From Dehalococcoidia bacterium (lineage in GTDB: Bacteria; Chloroflexota; Dehalococcoidia; DSTF01; JACRBR01): 34,044 nt of DNA. The stretch covers positions 1-34,044 of the forward strand of contig JBBDXD010000012.1 in the NCBI GenBank assembly GCA_040902535.1, in the 5' to 3' direction. The position numbers and the translations under genes are program-made. Of the stretch, positions 24,045-30,524 are shown in pieces (within the stretch, counting starts at the first letter, position 1; every line of letters starts with the position of its first letter). Under the pieces are notes generated by a model. That model had not been told where the DNA came from. It was given only the letters and a program-made list of their open reading frames with translations, and did no database searches.

Positions 24045-27000
24045 ATCCCCGGCCGGGCGGCGTTTCCGTCGCGACGTCGAAGTTCGCCGTGCCGCGCCGC
24101 CGGCCCGATATCGTGCGGCGCTCGCGCCTCAACGCCTTCATCGATGCGGCGGTCGGCGCCAAAGGCATCCTGGTGGCGGCGCCGGCGGGCTACGGCAAGA
24201 CGACGCTGATCACCGACTGGCTAGAGACCTCCGACCTCAGCATCGTCTGGCTGTCGCTCGATACGTGGGACGCCGATCTGCCTGCGTTCACCGGCGCGCT
24301 TGCGGAGGCGATCCGCCTGGGCCTCGGCATCGACGTCGCGCTCGGCGACGAGCGCTTCTGGCAGCCCCGCACCATCGGCACCGTCATCGTCAACGGCATC
24401 GCCGCTCACGACGACTATGTCGTGCTCGTGCTCGACGACGTGCACACCGTCGATGCGTCGGAAGACATCATGGCAACGCTCGGCTTCATCCTCGAACGGG
24501 CGCCGGAGAACCTGCACCTCGTCATGACGTCGCGCACGCGCCCGCCGATCCCGTCGTTGTCGCGGCTGATCGCCCGCCGCGATGTCGCCACAATCGGCGT
24601 TGCAGACCTGGCGTTCACGCCGCGCGAGATCCGCGAGTTGCTCGGCACGCTCGGTCGCGACGTGTCCGAAGACGAAGCCGATGCGTTGTACGAGCGCACC
24701 GAGGGATGGGCGGCCGCGCTGATCCTCGGCGCCGGCGGCGACCGGCGCCCGGGGCGGACGAACGTCGAAGGAGAGGAAGCGACGGGTGGCGCTGGCAGCA
24801 TCGCGGGGCCAAACGTCGGCTTGTCGCTCGCTGACTACGCGCAGGGAGAAGCGCTGGAGGGCGTCCCCGACGACCTGCGCGCGTTCCTGCGCAAAATCTC
24901 GCTGCTGCCCGTATGGACGCCGGCGCTCTGCAACGATGTCACCGGCCGCAGCGACAGCGAACGCTTGCTGCGCGACGCCGCGTCGCGCGTGCTGTTCGTC
25001 TCGCAGCACGCCGACGATCCGCCGATGTACCGCTGCCACCAGCTCATGCGGTCGCTGCTGATGCAGCAGTTTCGCCGTGAGGACCCCGATGGCTACGCGA
25101 CGGCCGGCCGTGCAGCCGCGGAGACGTTGTCGAACTTCGGGTTGCTGAACGAGGCCGTCGACCTGCTGTTTGAACTCGAAGCATGGGACGAGGCCGCGAA
25201 GATGCTGGAGGACGTCGCGCCCAGGCTCATCCAGCAGGGACAGGCGCGTGGCCTCGGCGAATGGATCGACCGCCTGCCGCCGGGCTCGCAGTCGTCCCGA
25301 CCGCACCTGCAGTTGTGGCGCTCGCGCGCCGCACTCAAGCTCAAGGAGTTCGACGAAGCGCTGCGCATCATCGAGGATGCGATCCGGACGCTCCGCCCCG
25401 CGAACGAAACGCGGCGGCTGGTCCAGGCGCTCTTCGTGCGCGGCGAAGCGCAGCGCCTCAAAGGCTACTACGACGAGTCGCTCGCCGCGTTCCGCGAGGC
25501 ACGCGCCCTCATCGAAACGAGCGACGAAGGCGATGTCCAACTCGCCGGTGACGCGCTGCGAAATATAGGCGTCGCGCATACGATCACCGGCGACCTCGAC
25601 GCAGCGATCGGTGAGCTGGAAGAAGCGCGTAAGCTGTTCGAGCAGGCGGGCGACCTGCAGGGCATCGGCAACACGTGCGCTTCGCTGGCGCAGTGCTACA
25701 GCATGCGCGGCCAGCCGATGCTCGCGCTCGACGCGCTACAGCGCGCGCAATCCGCGTTCGAGCGCGCGGGCAACACGTTTGACCTCTGCCTGACGCTCAA
25801 CAACACCGGCATGGTCTATTACACGCTCGGCGAGTACGAACAGGCGGTGCAGGTGTACGAGCGCGGCCTGCGCGTCGTGCGCGGCACGGGCAACGTGGCG
25901 TACGAGGCGTTCATGACGGCGGGCATGGCGGAGACGTATCGCGCCATGGGCCGGTTCGATGAGAGCCTGGCCGCCTACAACGCGGCGCAACCGCTCGTCG
26001 ATGGATTGCAGATCGCGTACCTGGCGCAAGAGTTGAGCGAGGGTATGGCGTTGACGCGGCTGGGGCTCGGCCAGGGCGAAGACGCCGTGCAGATGCTGAA
26101 GCGCATCGCGCCCGGCGCATCGGACCCGCCGGCGCGCCTCGCGGCGCACGCGGTGACGGAAGCGCAGGTGCAACTCGAACGCGGCGATGCGGGAAGCGCG
26201 CTGAAATCCATCGACTTCGCGTGGCGTCACTTCGAATCGGTCGATGACCGGCACGATATGGCGATCGCGGCGTTCTTGCGCGCTCGCGCGCTGTTCGACA
26301 GCCATCAACCGCGGAAGGCGATGGCCGAATTGGGGCGCGTCGCCCGGCTCTGCGAGCGCCTCGGCTACAAGAAGTTTCTTCGGCCCCACGTCTCGCGGGC
26401 GCACGAGATGGTCGAATACGCGCTGGTGCGCCACGTCGAGGACGCGTTGCTTGCGGACCTCGTCGCGCCGCAAGCAACGCCCCGCCCGGACGACGAGCGG
26501 GCAGGGCGCCATGCCCCTGCTTCCGACATGTTGCCCGCTGTCCGCGCCTTCGCCTTCGGCCGCGGCAGCGTGCTCGTAGGCGAACGTCCGGTGTCCGACT
26601 TGGAGTGGCGGAGCGAGAAGAGCAAGGAGATGTTTTTCTTCCTGCTCACGAAGCAGGACTCCGTCGGCAAGGAGGAGATGTTCGCGGCCCTCTGGCCCGA
26701 CCTGCCCGAGTCCAAGTGCAACAGCAACTTCCACTCCAGCCTCTATCGCCTCCGGCGAGCGCTGTTCCACGAGTGCGTCATTCGCGAGCCCGACGGGAGC
26801 TACGGCCTGAACCAGCGCGGCGTCTTCGAATCCGACGTCTCCGGCTTCAACAGGGCGATGCTGGCAGCCGACGTCGCGAAGGACGACGACGAAAGAATGG
26901 CGCGGCTCGAAGAAGCGGTCGCTCTCTACAAGGGGCCGTTTATGAGCGCGACCTACAGCGACTGGGTGGAGCCCGTGCGGCGCGAGCTGGAGGAACGCTA

Positions 27001-27265
27001 TATCGAGGCGCTGAACGAGCTCGGCGCGCGAAAGCTCAAGGACGGCGCGTTCGAGGAAGGGCTGGTGCTGTTCAAGTCGCTTGAGTCCGTCGACCCGTAT
27101 AGCGAGGCGGCGACGTTCGGCGTCATGCGGTGCCATCTCGGGCTCAACGACGGTCCGGCGGCCGCCCGCCAGTATCGCCGCTTCCGGCAGCTCCTCCGCG
27201 ACGAACTTGAAGAAGAGCCGTCGGAACGGCTGCAGCAGCTCTACAAGGAGGCCTCGACTCGCTAG
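24041..27265 (+). CDS. MalT-like STAND NTPase regulator with TPRs and C-terminal winged helix plus BTAD
   Basis: A 1074-residue transcription regulator. The N-terminal STAND NTPase domain has Walker A APAGYGKTT (47-55), Walker B VVLVLDDVH (about 126-134), a MTSRTRPP sensor and the LYERTEGWAAALIL motif of the MalT/LuxR group. Then a TPR-rich middle (about 360-790; repeats such as GDALRNIGVAHTITGDLDAA and LNNTGMVYYTLGEYEQAV). At about 830-930 comes a winged helix (EWRSEKSKEMFFFLLTKQD, EEMFAALWPD), and 935-1074 is a BTAD, as in SARP activators. MalT proteins end in a LuxR helix-turn-helix instead; here DNA binding sits in the winged helix. It probably switches on ligand and ATP binding. SD GAGGG. 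It converges with the next gene across 7 nt. Confidence 0.93.
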   Translation: MNPRPGGVSVATSKFAVPRRRPDIVRRSRLNAFIDAAVGAKGILVAAPAGYGKTTLITDWLETSDLSIVWLSLDTWDADLPAFTGALAEAIRLGLGIDVALGDERFWQPRTIGTVIVNGIAAHDDYVVLVLDDVHTVDASEDIMATLGFILERAPENLHLVMTSRTRPPIPSLSRLIARRDVATIGVADLAFTPREIRELLGTLGRDVSEDEADALYERTEGWAAALILGAGGDRRPGRTNVEGEEATGGAGSIAGPNVGLSLADYAQGEALEGVPDDLRAFLRKISLLPVWTPALCNDVTGRSDSERLLRDAASRVLFVSQHADDPPMYRCHQLMRSLLMQQFRREDPDGYATAGRAAAETLSNFGLLNEAVDLLFELEAWDEAAKMLEDVAPRLIQQGQARGLGEWIDRLPPGSQSSRPHLQLWRSRAALKLKEFDEALRIIEDAIRTLRPANETRRLVQALFVRGEAQRLKGYYDESLAAFREARALIETSDEGDVQLAGDALRNIGVAHTITGDLDAAIGELEEARKLFEQAGDLQGIGNTCASLAQCYSMRGQPMLALDALQRAQSAFERAGNTFDLCLTLNNTGMVYYTLGEYEQAVQVYERGLRVVRGTGNVAYEAFMTAGMAETYRAMGRFDESLAAYNAAQPLVDGLQIAYLAQELSEGMALTRLGLGQGEDAVQMLKRIAPGASDPPARLAAHAVTEAQVQLERGDAGSALKSIDFAWRHFESVDDRHDMAIAAFLRARALFDSHQPRKAMAELGRVARLCERLGYKKFLRPHVSRAHEMVEYALVRHVEDALLADLVAPQATPRPDDERAGRHAPASDMLPAVRAFAFGRGSVLVGERPVSDLEWRSEKSKEMFFFLLTKQDSVGKEEMFAALWPDLPESKCNSNFHSSLYRLRRALFHECVIREPDGSYGLNQRGVFESDVSGFNRAMLAADVAKDDDERMARLEEAVALYKGPFMSATYSDWVEPVRRELEERYIEALNELGARKLKDGAFEEGLVLFKSLESVDPYSEAATFGVMRCHLGLNDGPAAARQYRRFRQLLRDELEEEPSERLQQLYKEASTR

Positions 27266-27272
27266 ATCCCGG

Positions 27273-27737
27273 TCAGCTGGCCTTCGCGGCGACGGCGCGG
27301 GCGCTGTTCAGGGGCTTCGCGGCGCTCAGGCCCTTCGCACGGCGCTGCTTCTCCAGGTCGACCTCCGGGAACTCCGTGTGGAGACCCGCGCAGTAGACCC
27401 GCATCTGGGCGATCTTGTCGCCCTTGACCGTGCCCAAATAGACCTGGTGGAGGATGCGGGGCTGGTCGTCCGGCGGCGCCTTCCAGGTGACCTCGAGCTC
27501 CAGCAGGAAGGAATTGCGGCCGATCGCTGCTTCGCTCGAATGGAGGATCTGGTTAGTGACGCCGGGCGAGTACCAGACTTCGACGACCTTGGCGACCGTC
27601 GGGCCGTCGTTGGCGACCCAGTGGCCGGTCGGAGTCCAGGCCTGGAAGTCGACGCCCGGCGCGCACAGCCGCCCGACCGACGTGAATTTGCGGCCTTTGA
27701 TGGCGTTCAGCAGTTGCGCGGAGACATTACTTGCCAT
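27273..27737 (-). CDS. NTF2/SnoaL-like protein
   Basis: A 154-residue protein with the cone-shaped NTF2-like pattern: N-terminal helices (SAQLLNAIKGRKFTSVGRLCAP), FQAWTPTGHWVANDGPTVAKVVEVWY, and a paired beta section (LLELEVTWKAP, RILHQVYLGTVKGDKIAQMRVYC). SnoaL-type proteins bind small hydrophobic ligands or act as cyclases; no catalytic residues can be assigned. GAGGGC lies before the ATG at 27737, so the 34 upstream codons are excluded. The C-terminal tail is Lys/Ala-rich. It converges with the STAND regulator. Confidence 0.7.
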   Translation of the reverse strand: MASNVSAQLLNAIKGRKFTSVGRLCAPGVDFQAWTPTGHWVANDGPTVAKVVEVWYSPGVTNQILHSSEAAIGRNSFLLELEVTWKAPPDDQPRILHQVYLGTVKGDKIAQMRVYCAGLHTEFPEVDLEKQRRAKGLSAAKPLNSARAVAAKAS

Positions 27738-27855
27738 AACCAGTGCCCTCGCTGGTCCGACCCGGCGGGTACCAAGAGCGTGTACGTCAGACCAAAATAG
27801 TATCGCAATCAGGCGATGTTGCGCGAGTGCGAGGTTCACGACCTAACCAGAGCGT

Positions 27856-28170
27856 CTAGGACAGGTGCTGAAGCCGTTTGAAGAGGCGCGTCTTGTTACG
27901 CTCCTGCGCTCGGAACACGCTCTGCCCCTCACGCGGGGGCGGAGTCTGCAAGCCAGCCAGCGCGCGATTGAGCGCATCCAGTTCGGACTGTGCGATTTTC
28001 ACCGTGCGGCCATCGAAGTCGCGATCCCGGAGCGCCGGCAGGCCGGCGAGGTCGGTGCTCGCACGGGAGTACAAGCGGCGATAGTCCGACTGCCGTTCCT
28101 TACCGAGCGTCACTGCCACCTTCCCGGGCGGGAAGCGCACCGGCCTGCCTTCGATCGGGCGATGTTCCAT
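27856..28170 (-). CDS. Small hypothetical protein
   Basis: A 104-residue, basic, unrecognised protein. It starts MEHRPIEGRPVRFPPGKVAVTLGKERQ and ends with a helical Arg/Lys-rich tail (AQERNKTRLFKRLQHL). No membrane segment or enzyme motif is visible. A TATTCT -10-like element lies 16-22 nt upstream; the SD is weak. The frame is also open to a TTG at 28206. It is on the opposite strand to the GGDEF-like gene beside it. The function is unknown. Confidence 0.5.
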   Translation of the reverse strand: MEHRPIEGRPVRFPPGKVAVTLGKERQSDYRRLYSRASTDLAGLPALRDRDFDGRTVKIAQSELDALNRALAGLQTPPPREGQSVFRAQERNKTRLFKRLQHLS

Positions 28171-28269
28171 GCCTGAGAGCTTAGAATATGCCCCGCGCGC
28201 GGGCAATCAGCGGCACACACGACATAACAGAGTGCATCGGAGGCACGCTCCGGCCGACAATCTCTGTGA

Positions 28270-28728
28270 ATGGACGAGAGCTGGATCCTCATCGACCCTG
28301 ACTCGGGCCTGCACGTCGGCTGGTATTTCTGGCTTCGCGTGCTGGACGAGGCGAACCGGTCGGCCCGCTACGGCCATCCGTTTGGCCTCGTGCTGCTCGA
28401 AGCCGAGCCGAAGCCCGGTGCCCCGGCGCGGACCATCGACGAAGCGACGTCGCGGGTACCGGCCGCCATTCGCGCGACCGACCTCGGCGGGCAGTTGGGT
28501 GCGGGGCGCGCGGGCGTCGTCCTGCCGCACCAGGACGCCGCCTCGGCAGAAGCGGCCACCGAACGCATCATCGATCGCCTTGCGCACGGGAACCCGGGCG
28601 GGGTGGTCTGGCACGCTCGTTTGCTCTGCTATCCGGGAGACGCCGCAGAGATCTCGAACTTGCTGACGGTCGGGTGGACCGAACGCCGAACGACCGATGG
28701 CCGTTCAAACGTCGAGCTTCCCGCCTGA
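28270..28728 (+). CDS. Degenerate GGDEF-like domain protein
   Basis: A 152-residue protein that follows the layout of a diguanylate cyclase domain without its active site. The opening DPDSGLHVGWYFWLRVLDEANRSARYGHPFGLVLLEAEP aligns by pattern to the GGDEF N-terminus (DPLTGLxNRRxF...ARRYGxPxSLxLLD). LGGQLGAGRAGVVLPHQDAASAEAATERI stands where the signature GGDEF and its following helix should be. The GGDEF loop is replaced by GAGRA, so no cyclase activity is expected; it may bind a nucleotide or act structurally. The SD is poor. It stands alone, without sensor domains. Confidence 0.6.
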   Translation: MDESWILIDPDSGLHVGWYFWLRVLDEANRSARYGHPFGLVLLEAEPKPGAPARTIDEATSRVPAAIRATDLGGQLGAGRAGVVLPHQDAASAEAATERIIDRLAHGNPGGVVWHARLLCYPGDAAEISNLLTVGWTERRTTDGRSNVELPA

Positions 28729-28774
28729 TCCCGAGTTCTTGATCCATCACCGGGGCCGATGATGGGAACAGGGG

Positions 28775-29221
28775 TTGGCCTTGGCTGAAGACTGGAAGGC
28801 CCGGATTCTTCACGCGCGCCAGACATCGGAACTGCGCCGCAGTAGCATCAACGTGCGCACGGAAATGGCGCAGGTCTTTCGTCGCATGATCCAGACCATC
28901 CTCGACCCTGCCTTCCGCGAGGTCGTCGAATTCGCGGCGGAGCAGGGCGTCACCTGCACGGTGGAGTCCGAACTGGGAGGCGTCCAACCACGGGCGATGT
29001 TTGTCATCCGCCCCTCGGGACGCTCGATCCGCTACGAGCTCGACCCAAGCGGCACGGTCGTCCGCGAGATCGAAGGGGTATATCACCGCCCGATGGGACA
29101 GCGGATGGTCTGGTACGACCCCTCCGAGCTTCAGCGCCAGCTTACCGCCGGGTATACGCGGGCCGCCGCGGCCGCCATCGTGCAGGACCACTTCCGGTCG
29201 ATCGAGTCGGCTGCGCGCTAG
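28775..29221 (+). CDS. Hypothetical protein
   Basis: A 148-residue unrecognised cytosolic protein. The N-terminal half is helical (INVRTEMAQVFRRMIQTILDPAFREVVEFA), the middle is beta-rich (TCTVESELGGVQPRAMFVIRPSGRSIRYELDPSG), and the C-terminal part is helical (LQRQLTAGYTRAAAAAIVQ). No signal peptide. The start is TTG at 28775 after a purine-rich GGGAACAGGGG, with a second TTG at 28781. It follows the GGDEF-like gene by 46 nt in the same direction. Confidence 0.6.
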   Translation: MALAEDWKARILHARQTSELRRSSINVRTEMAQVFRRMIQTILDPAFREVVEFAAEQGVTCTVESELGGVQPRAMFVIRPSGRSIRYELDPSGTVVREIEGVYHRPMGQRMVWYDPSELQRQLTAGYTRAAAAAIVQDHFRSIESAAR

Positions 29222-29286
29222 CCTGAAGCCGATATGCGAGGGGCGCCAGCCGTCGTGCGGGGATCGCCTGATAGCCCCGCCCCGCG

Positions 29287-30399
29287 ATGCGTACCGATAC
29301 TCCGGACGTGTACACGGCCGAACACCCTCGAAGGTCAGAGCGGCTTCCCCGCATCGTGCTTGCCGGCGCCTACGTCGATGTGCTGGGCGCGCGGAGCGAT
29401 GCCCTGTCGCGCGAACTGGCGCAGGTCGCCCATGTGCGCCACGTGGCGGGGCGCTCGATGCTTTCGGTCTACCGTGTGGCTGCCCGGGCGCTCTCGCGCG
29501 ACGGCTTCGAAGCCGTGCATCTCCTCGATGCGCGACTGGCGCCCGTCGGCGCGATGCTCCGGGCGCGACAAGGGGTCCCGGTGAGTGCCACGGTAAACCC
29601 GGCTCGCGTCGCGGGCCGCGGCATTGGCTCGCACCTCGCGCGGCGTGCGCTGGACCGCCTGGACCAGGGATTTGCCAGTGACCACGGGACGGTGAGGTTC
29701 CTGCGCGAGCACGCCCGACGTTTGCCCGTCGTGCTGACGCCGGCGGGATCGGCGCCGCCGCAAGAACCGGCGCCGCGCAAGCTCTCGTCGATCAGCCGTC
29801 TGCTGCGCGACGTCGTGCCCGGACGGCCCGTCGTAGGCGTGCCGTGGACGGCGGATATCGATTACATGCGCTGGCACCGGGATGCCGTCGCGCCGCTGCT
29901 CACGGGTAACCCGCTCTGCCTGCTGCTCGGGGCGCCGAGTAGCCGCCAGGCGCGCCTCGTCTTCGGCGCAAATGGGGTGCAGGCCGACTACCGCGTGCAC
30001 ACGGGCGCGCTCGATGCGGAGACGCTGGCCGCCGCGGCGCGCTGCGTCGACGTCTTCGTCGTCGCCGGCGCGCCCGCGCGTCCGCAGATCGAGCCGGACA
30101 TGCTGATGGCCATGGCGGCGAGCCGAGTGCCTCTCGTCGTGGGCGGCGGCCTGCGATCGAGCATCCTGCGGCACGAAGCGAACGCGTTCATCGCCACCGC
30201 GGGCGATCCGCTGAGCCTCGTCTCTACGTTGAACCAGGTCCTGGCGCTGCCGGCGATTCAGCGGCACTGCCTCGGCGAGCAGTTCGCGGATTACACGCTC
30301 CTGCAGCACACCTGGGAGCACGCCGCTTCGGTCTACGCCGAGCGCTTCGCGGTGATGGTTGGGCGGCCGCCGATCCCCGCCGACCTCCGCGCCGCCTGA
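29287..30399 (+). CDS. GT-B-like (GT4-type) protein, probably degenerate
   Basis: A 370-residue protein whose C-terminal third follows the GT4 pattern. LVVGGGLRSSILRHEANAF, then GDPLSLVSTLNQVLALPAIQRHCLGEQFADYT and a C-terminal TWEHAASVYAERF correspond to the usual donor-sugar domain. In active GT4 enzymes the donor motif has two glutamates seven residues apart (E-x7-E). Here QIEPDMLMAMAASRVP keeps only the first. The N-terminal acceptor domain is short. It may be a non-catalytic paralogue or bind a nucleotide sugar. It precedes the GH3-winged-helix gene by about 125 nt in the same direction; a functional link is speculative. Confidence 0.6.
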   Translation: MRTDTPDVYTAEHPRRSERLPRIVLAGAYVDVLGARSDALSRELAQVAHVRHVAGRSMLSVYRVAARALSRDGFEAVHLLDARLAPVGAMLRARQGVPVSATVNPARVAGRGIGSHLARRALDRLDQGFASDHGTVRFLREHARRLPVVLTPAGSAPPQEPAPRKLSSISRLLRDVVPGRPVVGVPWTADIDYMRWHRDAVAPLLTGNPLCLLLGAPSSRQARLVFGANGVQADYRVHTGALDAETLAAAARCVDVFVVAGAPARPQIEPDMLMAMAASRVPLVVGGGLRSSILRHEANAFIATAGDPLSLVSTLNQVLALPAIQRHCLGEQFADYTLLQHTWEHAASVYAERFAVMVGRPPIPADLRAA

Positions 30400-30462
30400 A
30401 CGTCCTGAAATCGACGGTAAACCTTTGCCCCGCGACCGGCGTTTGATCATGCACGCCGCGGT

Positions 30463-30492
30463 CTGTCATAGAGGCCCGTCAGGCCGCATAAT
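30463..30492 (+). promoter_or_regulatory. Promoter of the GH3-winged-helix gene
   Basis: CTGTCA (30463-30468), an 18-nt spacer and CATAAT (30487-30492), 32 nt before the ATG at 30525. Moderate match to the sigma-70 consensus; each hexamer has one or two mismatches. Confidence 0.45.
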
Positions 30493-30524
30493 CGTGTCCG
30501 GGCGCAGGGATGGAGTTGCCAGGG

